Shown: positions 15,671 through 24,915 of the stretch, piece by piece
How the letters are laid out: the number at the start of each line of letters is the position of its first letter
How positions within the stretch are numbered: the first letter of the stretch is position 1
NCBI RefSeq assembly: GCF_000717995.1
Contig: NZ_JODM01000034.1
Span: 1 to 64,000 of the forward strand
Direction of reading: 5' to 3'
DNA: 64,000 nucleotides
Source: Streptomyces violaceorubidus
GTDB taxonomy: Bacteria > Actinomycetota > Actinomycetes > Streptomycetales > Streptomycetaceae
The notes under the pieces: model-generated
Databases searched by the model: none
Seen by the model: the letters and a program-made list of their open reading frames with translations, nothing else
Told to the model about the DNA's origin: nothing
Program-made: the position numbers and the translations under genes

Positions 15671-17092
15671 ATGTCCAGGGAGCAACGCGGGCCGAACGAG
15701 AAGCTCGGCACCGTTCTCGCCCTCGCGGGAATCAGCAACGCAGGACTCGCCCGACGCGTCAACGACCTGGGGGCACAACGCGGGTTGACGCTTCGCTACG
15801 ACAAGACGTCGGTGGCGCGCTGGGTGTCGAAGGGCATGGTGCCGCAGGGTGCGGCGCCGCACCTCATCGCCGCCGCCATCGGCCAGAAGCTCGGCCGCCC
15901 GGTGCCGCTCCACGAGATCGGCCTGGCGGACGCGGACCCCGCCCCCGAAGTGGGCCTCGCCTTCCCCCGGGACGTCGGCCAGGCGGTCACGTCCGCCACC
16001 GAGCTGTACCGTCTCGACCTCGCCGGGCGCCGGGCCGGCGGCGGCATCTGGCAGTCGCTCGCGGGGTCGTTCGCGGTCAGCGCGTACGCGACGCCCGCCT
16101 CGCGATGGCTGATAACCCCGGCCGACAGCTCGGTGGCGCGCGAGGCGGGCCCCGCCGAGGGCTCCGGCGCACCGCTCAAAGTCGGCCACAGTGACGTGCG
16201 GAAGCTGCGCGAGGCCGCCGAGGACGCCCGGCGCTGGGACTCCAAGTACGGCGGTGGCGACTGGCGTTCGTCGATGGTCCCCGAGTGCTTACGCGTCGAG
16301 GCGGCTCCGCTCCTCCTCGGCTCCTACAGCGACGAGGTCGGCCGCGCCCTGTTCGGCGCCTCGGCCGAACTGACCCGCCTGGCCGGGTGGATGGCCTTCG
16401 ACACCGGCCAGCAGGAGGCGGCCCAGCGGTACTACATCCAGGCCCTGCGCCTGGCCCGCGCGGCGGCCGACGTCCCGCTGGGCGGATACGTGCTCGCCTC
16501 CATGTCCCTCCAGGCGACCTACCGCGGCTTCGGCGACGAGGGCGTGGACCTCGCCCAGGCCGCCCTCGAACGCAACCGCGGCCTGGCCACCGCCCGCACC
16601 ATGAGCTTCTTCCGCCTGGTGGAGGCACGCGCCCACGCGCGCGCGGGGGACGCGGTGGCGGCCGGGGCCGCGCTGAAGGCCGCCGAGAGCTGGCTGGAGC
16701 GCTCCCGCCCGGGCGACAGCGACCCCTCGTGGCTGGGTTTCTACTCCTACGACCGGTTCGCCGCCGACGCGGCCGAGTGCTACCGCGACCTGAAGGCACC
16801 ACGCCAGGTCCGCCGCTTCACCGAGCAGGCGCTGTCGCAACCGACGGAGGAGTTCGTACGCTCGCACGGCCTCAGACTCGTCGTCTCGGCGGTGGCCGAG
16901 CTGGAGTCGGGCAATCTGGACGCGGCCTGCGAGCAGGGCGTGCGGGCGGTCGAGGTGGCCGGCCGCATCTCCTCGGCCCGCACCACCGAGTACGTGAAGG
17001 ACCTCCTGCACCGCCTGGAGCCGTACGGCGACGAGCCGCGCGTGGTGGAGTTGCGCGAGCGCGCCCGCCCCCTGCTGGTGACTCCGGCCTGA
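15671..17092 (+). CDS. NsdA-like sporulation-associated regulator with a TTA codon
   Basis: A 473-residue protein of the Streptomyces family containing NsdA and annotated as sporulation-associated. The N-terminal 75 residues form a helix-turn-helix-like region ([33 protein letters not shown]). The rest is helical and TPR-like ([39 protein letters not shown]). NsdA is a negative regulator of differentiation and antibiotic production in S. coelicolor. This gene is a paralogue-type relative, so the sign of its effect is not known. The ATG at 15671 follows GAGGGG at a normal distance. Codon 207 (16289-16291) is TTA, the only in-frame TTA I found in the window, which makes translation dependent on the bldA tRNA. 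Confidence 0.85.
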   Translation: MSREQRGPNEKLGTVLALAGISNAGLARRVNDLGAQRGLTLRYDKTSVARWVSKGMVPQGAAPHLIAAAIGQKLGRPVPLHEIGLADADPAPEVGLAFPRDVGQAVTSATELYRLDLAGRRAGGGIWQSLAGSFAVSAYATPASRWLITPADSSVAREAGPAEGSGAPLKVGHSDVRKLREAAEDARRWDSKYGGGDWRSSMVPECLRVEAAPLLLGSYSDEVGRALFGASAELTRLAGWMAFDTGQQEAAQRYYIQALRLARAAADVPLGGYVLASMSLQATYRGFGDEGVDLAQAALERNRGLATARTMSFFRLVEARAHARAGDAVAAGAALKAAESWLERSRPGDSDPSWLGFYSYDRFAADAAECYRDLKAPRQVRRFTEQALSQPTEEFVRSHGLRLVVSAVAELESGNLDAACEQGVRAVEVAGRISSARTTEYVKDLLHRLEPYGDEPRVVELRERARPLLVTPA

Positions 17093-17168
17093 CGGACCGC
17101 CCGCTTCCGGGTTTGAAGGCATTGTCAGTGGCGCAGTGCACTATCGAAGCCGGGAGGTGGACCGGGAT

Positions 17169-18410
17169 ATGGGACAAGCGCTGGAACAGGCGTTCGACTG
17201 CGATGTGCTGGTGATCGGCGGCGGAATCGTCGGCCTGTCGACGGCGTACGCGATCACGCGCGCCGCCCCGGGCACCCGCGTCACCGTCCTGGAGAAGGAG
17301 CCGGGCCCCGCCCGCCACCAGACGGGCCGCAACAGCGGGGTCATCCACAGCGGTGTCTATTACCGCCCGGGCTCCCTGAAGGCGCGCTACGCGGTCCGGG
17401 GCGCCGCCGAGATGGTCAAGTTCTGCGCCGAGTACGGCATCGCCCACGCCGTCACCGGCAAGCTGATCGTCGCCACCGACCGCGCCGAGCTGCCCCGCCT
17501 GCACGCCCTCGTCCAGCGCGGCCGGGAGAACGGCATACCGGTGCGCGAGCTGGGCGGCCCCCAGATCCAGGAGTACGAGCCAAAGGTGCGGGGCCTGGCC
17601 GCCATACACGTCGGCACCACCGGCATCTGCGACTACGGCGCCGTGGCCCGGCAGCTGGCCCGCGCGTCCGGCGCGGAGATCCGCTACGGCGCCGAGGTGC
17701 ACCGCATCGACCGGCGCCCCGGCGTGGGGGTCGCCGTCGGCACCCGTGCCGGGGACGTGCTCCGCGCCCGGGTCCTGGTCAACTGCGGCGGGCTGCACTG
17801 CGACGAGATCGCCCGGCTGACCGGGGACGACCCCGGCATGCGGATCGTCCCGTTCCGGGGCGAGTACTACGAGCTGGCCCGGCCCGAGCTGGTGCGCGGC
17901 CTGGTGTATCCGGTGCCGGACCCGGCGTTCCCGTTCCTCGGGGTGCATCTGACCCGGGGGATCGACGGCGGCGTGCACGTCGGGCCGAACGCGGTACCGG
18001 CGCTGGCGCGCGAGGGCTACGGCTGGGGTGTGGTGCGCCCCCGCGAGCTGGGCGCGACCCTGGCCTGGCCGGGTTCGTGGCGGATAGCCCGGCGGCACTG
18101 GAGGTACGGCGCGGGGGAGCTGCGCCGGTCGCTGTCCAGGACCGCGTTCACGACGGCGGTCCGCAGGCTGCTGCCGGCGGTGACGGAGGACGACCTGGTG
18201 GCCGCCCCGGCCGGGGTGCGGGCGCAGGCGGTGCTGGCGGACGGCACGCTGGTGGACGACTTCCTGATCAAGGAGGGCGCCCACGCGGTGCACGTACTGA
18301 ACGCGCCGTCGCCCGCGGCGACCGCGTCCCTGCCCATCGGCCGGGAGGTGGCGCGCAGGGCGCTGGCGCTGCTGGCGGACCGAAGCACCTCCGGCGCCCC
18401 CGCCTCCTAG
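17169..18410 (+). CDS. lhgO: L-2-hydroxyglutarate oxidase
   Basis: A 413-residue FAD-dependent oxidoreductase of the DAO/LhgO family. An N-terminal dinucleotide-binding motif (VLVIGGGIVGLSTAYAI) is followed by the family hallmark RHQTGRNSGVIHSGVYY. Conserved substrate-side segments are NCGGLHCDEIARLTG and the C-terminal NAPSPAATASLPIG. It oxidises L-2-hydroxyglutarate to 2-oxoglutarate, passing electrons to the quinone pool, and removes a metabolite made by side activity of malate dehydrogenase. GGGAGG stands 11 bases before the ATG at 17169. A longer GTG frame from 17136 adds only 11 residues. The distinction from other DAO-fold oxidases rests on these motifs. Confidence 0.88.
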   Translation: MGQALEQAFDCDVLVIGGGIVGLSTAYAITRAAPGTRVTVLEKEPGPARHQTGRNSGVIHSGVYYRPGSLKARYAVRGAAEMVKFCAEYGIAHAVTGKLIVATDRAELPRLHALVQRGRENGIPVRELGGPQIQEYEPKVRGLAAIHVGTTGICDYGAVARQLARASGAEIRYGAEVHRIDRRPGVGVAVGTRAGDVLRARVLVNCGGLHCDEIARLTGDDPGMRIVPFRGEYYELARPELVRGLVYPVPDPAFPFLGVHLTRGIDGGVHVGPNAVPALAREGYGWGVVRPRELGATLAWPGSWRIARRHWRYGAGELRRSLSRTAFTTAVRRLLPAVTEDDLVAAPAGVRAQAVLADGTLVDDFLIKEGAHAVHVLNAPSPAATASLPIGREVARRALALLADRSTSGAPAS

Positions 18411-18497
18411 CCGCACCCGGCCTACCACCCTGATGACAGGCTGTAACAACCTCGACAGGCCATCGCAACCGCGTGCGCGGACTAAAATCGACGCATT

Positions 18498-19334
18498 GTG
18501 TCTGACTTCCACCACACCCCCGAAGCCGAAGCCGCTCCCCCGCCCGCGGCCGGGACCTCCCCGCGCCACGGCCGCGCGAAGGGCGAGCCCCGTTTCCCCG
18601 ACGGGCCGAAGGCCGATCCCGCAGGGTCGCACTTCGAGCGGCGGATCCGGAGCTTCCAGCCACGGCGGAGCCGGGTGACCGCCGGGCAGGCGGACGCCTT
18701 GCAGCGGCTGTGGCCCGGGTGGGGACTGGACATCGACGGACAGCGGGTCATCGACCTCGCCGAACTCTTCGGCGACGCCCGCCCCGTGGTCCTGGAGATC
18801 GGCTTCGGCATGGGCGAGGCCACCGCGCAGATGGCCGCCGCCGACCCGGACACCAACATCCTCGCCGTGGACGTCCACACCCCCGGTCAGGGAAACCTGC
18901 TCGCTCTCGCGGAGCGGGCGGGGCTGTCCAACATCCGGGTGGCCAACGGCGACGCGATCATCCTGCTGCGCGAGATGCTCGCCCCCGGCTCCCTCGCCGG
19001 GCTGCGCGTCTACTTCCCCGACCCGTGGCCCAAGAAGCGGCACCACAAACGGCGGCTGATCCAGCCGGAGTTCCTGTCCCTGGCCGCGACCCGGCTCGCC
19101 CCGGGGGCCGTCGTGCACTGCGCCACCGACTGGGAGCCGTACGCCGAGCAGATGCTCGACGTGCTCACCGCGCACCCCGACTTCGAGAACACCGTGCCCG
19201 GCGGCGGATTCGCGCCGCGCCCCGACCACCGGCCGCTGACCCGTTTCGAGGGCCAGGGACTGGACAAGGGACATGTCGTGAACGACCTGCTCTTCCGTCG
19301 CGTACAGCACAAGGAGCTGTCCCCCACCGGTTAG
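18498..19334 (+). CDS. trmB: tRNA (guanine-N7-)-methyltransferase TrmB
   Basis: A 278-residue class I SAM methyltransferase. The SAM-binding motif is VLEIGFGMGEATAQMA at about residue 98, and the TrmB signature FPDPWPKKRHHKRRL at about 173 precedes the conserved acidic/aromatic C-terminus. TrmB methylates G46 in the variable loop of tRNA. A 60-residue N-terminal extension rich in Pro/Ala/Arg is usual in Streptomyces homologues. The GTG at 18498 is the start giving the full conserved extension. No strong ribosome site is visible, but an AT-rich TAAAAT stretch lies about 15 bases upstream, so a leaderless transcript is possible. The next gene starts 10 bases after the stop. Confidence 0.93.
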   Translation: MSDFHHTPEAEAAPPPAAGTSPRHGRAKGEPRFPDGPKADPAGSHFERRIRSFQPRRSRVTAGQADALQRLWPGWGLDIDGQRVIDLAELFGDARPVVLEIGFGMGEATAQMAAADPDTNILAVDVHTPGQGNLLALAERAGLSNIRVANGDAIILLREMLAPGSLAGLRVYFPDPWPKKRHHKRRLIQPEFLSLAATRLAPGAVVHCATDWEPYAEQMLDVLTAHPDFENTVPGGGFAPRPDHRPLTRFEGQGLDKGHVVNDLLFRRVQHKELSPTG

Positions 19335-19344
19335 GGTCCATGCC

Positions 19345-20796
19345 GTGGCCACCTGTCCCCCGTACCCGAGCCGTGCGCACCGGCATACGCACTGGTGGCA
19401 GCGCCCCTGGGTCCGTTACGGCGCGCTGATCACCCTGCTCGCGCTCTCCGGCCTGGTGATCCTGGCCCTGGTGCGCGAACAGACCGGTACGCGGGGCTTC
19501 CTGGTGGGACTGGGCCTGGCGGTGCTGCCGGTGCCGCTGCTCATAGCCGCGTTCCGCTGGCTGGACCGGGTGGATCCCGGCCCCTGGCGGAACCTGCTCT
19601 TCTGCTTCGCCTGGGGGGCCTGCGCGGCGGCGCTGATAGCGATCGTCGCCAACAGCTTCGCGACCCGCTGGATAGCGACCGCGACCGCCGATCCGGCCGG
19701 CGCGGACACCCTGGGCGCCACGGTCATAGCGCCGGTCGTCGAGGAGTCGGCCAAGGCGGCCGCCGTCCTCCTGGTCTTCCTCTTCCGCAGACGGGACTTC
19801 ACCGGCATCGTCGACGGCGTGGTCGTCGCCGGGGTCACCGCCACCGGCTTCGCCTTCACCGAGAACATCCTCTACCTGGGCAACGCTTTCGGCACCGACC
19901 AGCTCACCGGCGACCGCGGCATCGCCTCGGTCACCGCGGCGACCTTCGTCGTGCGCGTCGTGATGTCGCCGTTCGCGCACCCGCTGTTCACCGTGCTCAC
20001 CGGCATCGGCTTCGGCGTCGCCGCGCTCTCGGCGGGCCGGCACCGGCTGCGCCGGGCGCTGCTCCCACCGGCCGGGCTGCTGCTGGCGATGGGAATGCAC
20101 GCCCTGTGGAACGGCTCGGCCGCCTTCGGCCAGTACGGCTTCTTCGCCGTGTACGCGGCGTTCATGGTGCCGTCCTTCGGCCTGCTGACCTGGCTGGTGA
20201 TCTGGACCAGGCAGCGCGAACTGGGCACCGTACGGGCCGAACTGCCCGCCTACGTCGCCGCCGGATGGCTCACCCCCGCGGAGCCGTACGCGCTCGGCTC
20301 GATGCGGGCCCGCCGCATCGCCCGGCAGTACGCCCGCCGGCACGCGGGGAAGGAGGGGGCGCGGGCGGTGGCGCGGTACGAGGCCTGCGCGACCTCGGTG
20401 GCGTTCCTGCGTCGGCGCGCGCGCCGGGGCAGGGTGGGCGCCGACTTCACCGTGCGGGAGCGTGCGCTGCTGGAGGCCCTGTGGCACCTGCGCGACGTGG
20501 CCCGCCCGGCCCTGGAGCACGCGGCCCGGGCCACGGCACCGCCGCCCCCGCCGCGGCCCGTACCGCCGTGGGCGTACCCCTACGGCGGGGCGCAGGGCGC
20601 GTACGGCCCCCTGACCGCACCCGTTCCCTACGCCCCGCACCCCCTGCACACCCCGTACGCCCCCTACGCGCCGTACGGACCGCACGCGCCATACGGACCG
20701 CACGGACCACACGGCCACGCGCCACAGAACCCGCACGCGCCACACAGCCACGCGCCACAGGGCCCTTACGCGCCGCCCGGCCCCCACCGGCCGTAG
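19345..20796 (+). CDS. prsW: PrsW-family intramembrane metalloprotease
   Basis: A 483-residue polytopic membrane protein. About eight hydrophobic segments lie between residues 20 and 300. The PrsW/CAAX-like catalytic motifs are present: VVEESAKAA at about residue 132 (paired Glu), FAFTENILY at about 170, and histidines in SPFAHPLFT (about 212) and MGMHALWNGSA (about 252). In Bacillus PrsW cleaves the anti-sigma factor RsiW at site 1. The Streptomyces substrate is unknown. The C-terminal 80 residues are a soluble Pro/Tyr/His/Gly-rich tail of APYGPH-like repeats, unusual for the catalytic family but seen in actinobacterial membrane proteins. The GTG at 19345 lies just after trmB and is probably cotranscribed with it. 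Confidence 0.88.
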   Translation: MATCPPYPSRAHRHTHWWQRPWVRYGALITLLALSGLVILALVREQTGTRGFLVGLGLAVLPVPLLIAAFRWLDRVDPGPWRNLLFCFAWGACAAALIAIVANSFATRWIATATADPAGADTLGATVIAPVVEESAKAAAVLLVFLFRRRDFTGIVDGVVVAGVTATGFAFTENILYLGNAFGTDQLTGDRGIASVTAATFVVRVVMSPFAHPLFTVLTGIGFGVAALSAGRHRLRRALLPPAGLLLAMGMHALWNGSAAFGQYGFFAVYAAFMVPSFGLLTWLVIWTRQRELGTVRAELPAYVAAGWLTPAEPYALGSMRARRIARQYARRHAGKEGARAVARYEACATSVAFLRRRARRGRVGADFTVRERALLEALWHLRDVARPALEHAARATAPPPPPRPVPPWAYPYGGAQGAYGPLTAPVPYAPHPLHTPYAPYAPYGPHAPYGPHGPHGHAPQNPHAPHSHAPQGPYAPPGPHRP

Positions 20797-20833
20797 GTCC
20801 GCGCCGGCCGCCCGTCCTGGGGCGGGCGCCGGG

Positions 20834-21778
20834 TCAGTCGGACGCCCGCGTCAGCCGCTCGACCTCGTCCTCCGCCAGGCTCAGTTCGGCCACGCCCAGC
20901 AGGGCAGGCAGCTGCTCCACCGTGCGGGCGGACGCGATCGGCGCCGCCACCGTCGGCCGGGCGGCCAGCCAGGCGAGGGCGACCGTGGCGACGGGGGCGT
21001 CGTGGGCCTCGGCGATCTCGTCCAGGGCGGCGAGCACCCGTCGGCCGCGCTCGGTCTCCAGGTGCTTGGCCGCACCGCCCGCCCGCGGACTGTCCACGGA
21101 CGTGCCCGGCCGGTACTTGCCGGTGAGGAAACCGGCCGCGAGGGCGTAGTACGGCACCGCGGCGAGACCGGACCGCTCGGCGAGGTCGAGCAGCTCGCCC
21201 TCGTAGGTGTCCCGGGAGACCAGGTTGTAGTGCGGCTGGAGGGCGACGTAGCGGGCGAGGCCCTCGCGGTCGGAGAACTCCAGGGACGCGGCGAGCCGTT
21301 CGGCGGAGATGTTGGAGGCGGCGATGTGCCGCACCTTGCCGGCCTTCACCAGTTCGTCGAGCGCCCCGATGATCTCCTCGACCGGCACTTCGGGCTGGTC
21401 GAAGTGGGTGTAGTAGAGGTCGATGTGATCCGTGCCGAGGCGGCGCAGGGAGGCGTCCGCGGCGGCCTTGATGTTCGCCGCGGACAGACCGGGGTACTGG
21501 GGGTGCTGGCTGACCTTGGTGGCGAGGACGACGTCGTCACGGTTGCCGCGGGCCGCGAACCACTGGCCGAGGACGGTCTCGGACTCGCCGCCGCTGTTGC
21601 CGTCGACCCAGGCGGAGTAGACGTCGGCGGTGTCGACGAAGTTGCCTCCGGCCGCCGTGTAGGCGTCCAGGACGGCGAAGGAGCGGTCCCGGTCGGCGGT
21701 CCAGCCGAAGACGTTGCCGCCCAGGGCGAGGGGGAAGACCTCGAGGTCGGAGGAGCCGAGTTTGCGCAGAGAAGTCAT
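20834..21778 (-). CDS. Aldo/keto reductase
   Basis: A 314-residue TIM-barrel aldo/keto reductase. It has the catalytic Asp-Tyr pair region (NFVDTADVYSAWVDGNSGG), Lys in VVLATKVSQHP, His-type segment DHIDLYYTHFDQP and the NADPH-binding C-terminal part (VALAWLAARPTVAAPIASAR). It belongs to the group of small general stress/carbonyl reductases, and the substrate is not predictable. The ATG at 21776-21778 (MTSLRKLGSS) is preferred to a TTG four codons upstream. It is convergent with prsW; a GC-rich CGCCC/GGGCG hairpin lies between the stops at about 20808-20833. Confidence 0.92.
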   Translation of the reverse strand: MTSLRKLGSSDLEVFPLALGGNVFGWTADRDRSFAVLDAYTAAGGNFVDTADVYSAWVDGNSGGESETVLGQWFAARGNRDDVVLATKVSQHPQYPGLSAANIKAAADASLRRLGTDHIDLYYTHFDQPEVPVEEIIGALDELVKAGKVRHIAASNISAERLAASLEFSDREGLARYVALQPHYNLVSRDTYEGELLDLAERSGLAAVPYYALAAGFLTGKYRPGTSVDSPRAGGAAKHLETERGRRVLAALDEIAEAHDAPVATVALAWLAARPTVAAPIASARTVEQLPALLGVAELSLAEDEVERLTRASD

Positions 21779-21935
21779 GTAGGGCGTCAACGACCGCGCC
21801 GGACCGAGCCATTCCGGCGCCCACGCAAAAACCCCGCAAACCGGCAGCCCTGACGTCGGGGGGTTGCCGTCAGGACCGCCGGGGTTCGGCGGGGCACATC
21901 AAGGGGCGGGGTGGATCAGCGGGCGGGGGGGTGGA

Positions 21936-22979
21936 TCAGGGGGTCAGGCCCTTGCTCTGCAGCCAGGCCATCGGGTCGATGCCCGAGCCGTCGGAGGTGT
22001 GGACCTCGAGGTGGAGGTGGGCCCCGGTGACGTTGCCGGTGGCGCCGACGCGGCCGATGACGTCACCGGTGGTGACCTTCTGGCCGACGCTGACGTTGAT
22101 GGAGGACTGGTGCGCGTACCAGAGCTCGGTGCCGTCGTCGAGGGTGAGCACGGTCTTGTAGCCGTACGAACCGTCCCAGCCGGCCGACGTGATCGTGCCG
22201 CTGTGCACCGCCTTGAGCAGCGTGCCCGTGGGGGCGGCGAAGTCGAGGCCGGTGTGGTGGCCGGAGGCCCACAGGGAGCCGGCCTGGTTGAACGTGGAGG
22301 AGATCGTGTACGAGGAGGTCGGCAGCGTGTACTGCTTGGCCAGCTTCGCGAGCCGCTCGGCCTCGGCCTTCTTCGCGGCCTCCTCCTCCGCCTTCTTCTT
22401 GGCGGCGGCGGCCTTCTCCTGGGCTTCCTTCTCCGCCTCGGCGGCGGCTTCCGCGGCCTTCTTCTCGGCGGCGGCCTGGGCTTCGGCGGCGGCCTTGGTC
22501 TCGACCTGCGCCTGCTGCTGCTCGGCCTGCGCCATGATCCGGGCCCGCAGCGACTCACCGGCGCCGGCGGTGCCGGTGCCCTCCGCGCCGTCGGCGGCGA
22601 CGGCCTGGGTGATGCCGCTGAGCGGGGTGGCGGAGCCCTCGGGCTCCGGCTCCTCGTCGTCGCCGGGGAGGAGTGAGCCGACGTTCGGCAGGTCCGGCAT
22701 GGAGATGGACACCGGCGGCTTGCCGGTCTGCGCGCTGGCCATACCGCCCGCGCCGACGGCGGCTATGACCCCGACGCCGAGGACGGTGGAGCTGCGGGCG
22801 AGCCCGCCGCGCTGCTTGGCGACGCGGTGCCGGCCGCGCACGGGGCGGATGGACTCCGCGGTGGGGTTCCACTCCTCCCAGGGACCCTCTTCGGCGCGGG
22901 GGACGTCGTAGCCGAAGGTGTCGGTGCCGTGCCCGGTGGGCACGAACGGGGCCTCGGGGGCAGGCCGGTTGGACGCCAC
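21936..22979 (-). CDS. M23 (LytM-type) peptidoglycan endopeptidase
   Basis: A 347-residue cell-wall hydrolase. Residues 1-60 are cytoplasmic and acidic, with a single membrane segment/signal anchor at about 64-86 (STVLGVGVIAAVGAGG). A long Ala/Glu/Lys coiled coil spans about 150-215, and the M23 domain occupies the last 120 residues with zinc ligands in HHTGLDFAAPTGT and HLHLEVH. M23 enzymes cut peptide cross-links in peptidoglycan; the coiled coil may position or inhibit the enzyme. The GTG at 22979 follows GGAG at 9-10 bases. A c-di-AMP riboswitch lies in the leader, matching the known actinobacterial habit of placing wall hydrolases under ydaO-type riboswitches. Confidence 0.93.
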   Translation of the reverse strand: MASNRPAPEAPFVPTGHGTDTFGYDVPRAEEGPWEEWNPTAESIRPVRGRHRVAKQRGGLARSSTVLGVGVIAAVGAGGMASAQTGKPPVSISMPDLPNVGSLLPGDDEEPEPEGSATPLSGITQAVAADGAEGTGTAGAGESLRARIMAQAEQQQAQVETKAAAEAQAAAEKKAAEAAAEAEKEAQEKAAAAKKKAEEEAAKKAEAERLAKLAKQYTLPTSSYTISSTFNQAGSLWASGHHTGLDFAAPTGTLLKAVHSGTITSAGWDGSYGYKTVLTLDDGTELWYAHQSSINVSVGQKVTTGDVIGRVGATGNVTGAHLHLEVHTSDGSGIDPMAWLQSKGLTP

Positions 22980-23004
22980 GTGGGCGTACTCCTTTCCTTC
23001 CTTT

Positions 23005-23136
23005 CGCCTACCGGGTTAGCTGACGGGTTCGGAGCAGGAAGGTCTCCTACGGGTGTGCGCCGACGTGCGGACACGGCGGCATACGCCCGATTCACCCCAA
23101 TGTGGTGGTTCCCCGGTTCCCTTGCGGGATTCGGCG
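23005..23136 (-). promoter_or_regulatory. c-di-AMP riboswitch (ydaO/yuaA type)
   Basis: Read on the minus strand, the leader of the M23 gene contains the ydaO signature in order. ATCCCGCAAGGGAACC with GGGGAACC comes first, then GGTGAATC, a variable arm, GTAGGAGACCTTCC, and the 3' core CCGAACCCGTCAGCTAACC followed by GGTAGGCG (23005-23032). CGCC at the 5' end (23133-23136) can pair with GGCG at 23005-23008 to close P1. The aptamer ends 25 bases before the GTG, and GGAG lies between, so the switch probably gates ribosome access or a very late transcription decision. Known biology: c-di-AMP turns such genes off. Confidence 0.9.
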
Positions 23137-23370
23137 CGTGCGCACGGAGCCGCCTTCTGTGACGGCTGGGACGACCGCGCTGCGTTATCGAACGTTAATA
23201 GACGCGGGGCTCTGATTCCAAGCCGTTCCTCTTGATCGTTAACGGAAACGGCCCGGACGTACCCCTCACGACCGGTGAAAATCGGGCGAGTTGACCCCGC
23301 TCCGGTATTCCCTTTCACGCCACGTTCTTCTGATGGTGCGTCAGTTGTTATGCGGAGGGGGTTCGCTCTG

Positions 23371-24609
23371 TCACGGCTCGTGACAATGATCATGTTCACC
23401 CCGCCGGGGACGCCGTACGGCGAGCAGCGCCATGTCGTCCGCCATGCCGCCCCCGGAGTGCCGGCGCACCTCCTCGGCGAGGGTGTCGAGCAGACTCGCC
23501 GGATGCGGGAAGACGCGGCCGGTCAGCCGCGCCTGCGGATCGTAGAACTCGCCCTTCGCGTCCCTGGCTTCGGTCAGTCCGTCGGTGTAGAGCAGCAGCG
23601 TGGCTCCCGGCGGGAAGGCGGTCTCCTCCGCCCGGTCGGGCCACACGCCCAGCTCGCCCATGCCGAGCGGCAGCGCCGACTCGTGGGCGGGCAGCGGACC
23701 GAGGGTGCCGTCGGCGTAGAGCAGCAGGGGCGGCGGGTGGCCGCGGTTGACGATGCGGACCGTCCCGCCGCCGTGCGGGAGTTCGGCGAGTACGGCGGTG
23801 GTGAAGCCCTCGAAGGCGTCCAGTCCGTCGCGCCGGGTGCCCTCGCGCGCCAGCGCCCGCTCCAGACGCTGCGCCACCGCCTCCAGCGTCGCCTCCTGTT
23901 CGGCGGCCTCCCGGAAGGCGCCGATCACGACGGCGACGGCGGCCACCGCGCCCATGCCCTTGCCGCGCACGTCCCCGACGATGAGCCGGACGCCGCGGGC
24001 GCTGTCCTGCACCGCGTACAGGTCCCCGCCGATGAAGGCGTCCGCCTGCGCGGCCTGGTAGCAGACGGCGATCTCGAAGCCCGCGATCCGCTCGGCGGGC
24101 GCGGGCAGTACGGCGCGCTGGGCGGCCTCGGCGATCTCGCGGACGGAGACGAGACGCTCGTCGCTGCGCCGGACGAGTCCGTTCACGAGGACGGCGAGCA
24201 CGGCGACCGTGGCGATGGTGATCAGCTCGGTGAGGGAGTCGACGTAGTGGATGACGCCCTTGCCGAGTTGCAGGCCGACGACCGCGGCGACCACGGCGAC
24301 GCCGGTGAGCGCCGTGCCGCGCCGCGAGTAGAGCGGGGCGGCGACCAGGGGTGCGGCCGTGTAGAGGGGGCCGGCGGTGAAGTACCTCGGGGTGAAGATG
24401 TCGTACAGGATGGCGACGACGATCAGCAGCACGGGGAGCGCGTGCACGAAGGCGCGCCGGAAGCTGGTCCGCCGCCGGGGCGGTCGCCCCTGGGGTGCCA
24501 GTGGTCCCGGCTCGTCGCCGAGGCCCGGGTCGGGCACGGGATCGCCGGGGAGTCGGCCGCCCGCTCTGGCGTACGCTCCCTCGTCGTCCACGTCACCTGG
24601 CCGCACCAC
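23371..24609 (-). CDS. Membrane SpoIIE-type PP2C phosphatase
   Basis: A protein of about 412 residues. An N-terminal cytoplasmic stretch of about 55 residues is followed by roughly four membrane helices (about 60-165: FVHALPVLLIVVAILYDIF; TALTGVAVVAAVVGLQLG; ITIATVAVLAVLVNGLV). A PP2C/SpoIIE phosphatase domain spans about 190-405, with metal-binding motifs IGGDLYAV, VGDVRGKGMGA and GMADDMALLAV. Such proteins dephosphorylate anti-anti-sigma factors, and the membrane domain is the presumed sensor. The GTG at 24607-24609 is chosen because GGGAG stands 4-5 bases upstream; the frame is open further to 24732 without a site. A small-protein Ser/Thr partner is not encoded nearby. Confidence 0.88.
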   Translation of the reverse strand: MVRPGDVDDEGAYARAGGRLPGDPVPDPGLGDEPGPLAPQGRPPRRRTSFRRAFVHALPVLLIVVAILYDIFTPRYFTAGPLYTAAPLVAAPLYSRRGTALTGVAVVAAVVGLQLGKGVIHYVDSLTELITIATVAVLAVLVNGLVRRSDERLVSVREIAEAAQRAVLPAPAERIAGFEIAVCYQAAQADAFIGGDLYAVQDSARGVRLIVGDVRGKGMGAVAAVAVVIGAFREAAEQEATLEAVAQRLERALAREGTRRDGLDAFEGFTTAVLAELPHGGGTVRIVNRGHPPPLLLYADGTLGPLPAHESALPLGMGELGVWPDRAEETAFPPGATLLLYTDGLTEARDAKGEFYDPQARLTGRVFPHPASLLDTLAEEVRRHSGGGMADDMALLAVRRPRRGEHDHCHEP

Positions 24610-24731
24610 TCGTCTCCCGCCGCCCCGCAGTCCGTGCCGCTCACCGTCCCGGACCCCAGGTTTCCGGGAGCGGGGGCGGGTGGCGAGCGGTGAGGGGCCG
24701 ACCGGATGACACGACCGGGGGCCGGAACGCA

Positions 24732-24767
24732 CCGAGGGCCGGAACCCTTTCGGATTCCGGCCCTCGG
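24732..24767 (-). terminator. Terminator of initiator tRNA
   Basis: A long hairpin: arms CCGAGGGCCGGAA / TTCCGGCCCTCGG-type, with the apical loop CCCTTTCGGA region. It starts 7 bases beyond the 3' end of the minus-strand initiator tRNA. Confidence 0.75.
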
Positions 24768-24774
24768 CCTTCAG

Positions 24775-24848
24775 TAGCGGGGACAGGATTTGAACCTGCG
24801 ACCTCTGGGTTATGAGCCCAGCGAGCTACCGAGCTGCTCCACCCCGCG
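24775..24848 (-). tRNA. Initiator tRNA-fMet (CAT)
   Basis: A 74-base cloverleaf with anticodon CAT. Two features mark it as the initiator and not the elongator. Base 1 is unpaired (C1 opposite U72), with pairing starting at G2-C71. The anticodon stem also has three consecutive G:C pairs (CTGGG / CCCAG). CCA is not encoded. Confidence 0.95.
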
Positions 24849-24915
24849 TCGTTGTGTTCACCACTGTACGTCATCCGGGGGCCGGAATGCACATCGGTAT
24901 CTCCCGCCCGTCTCC

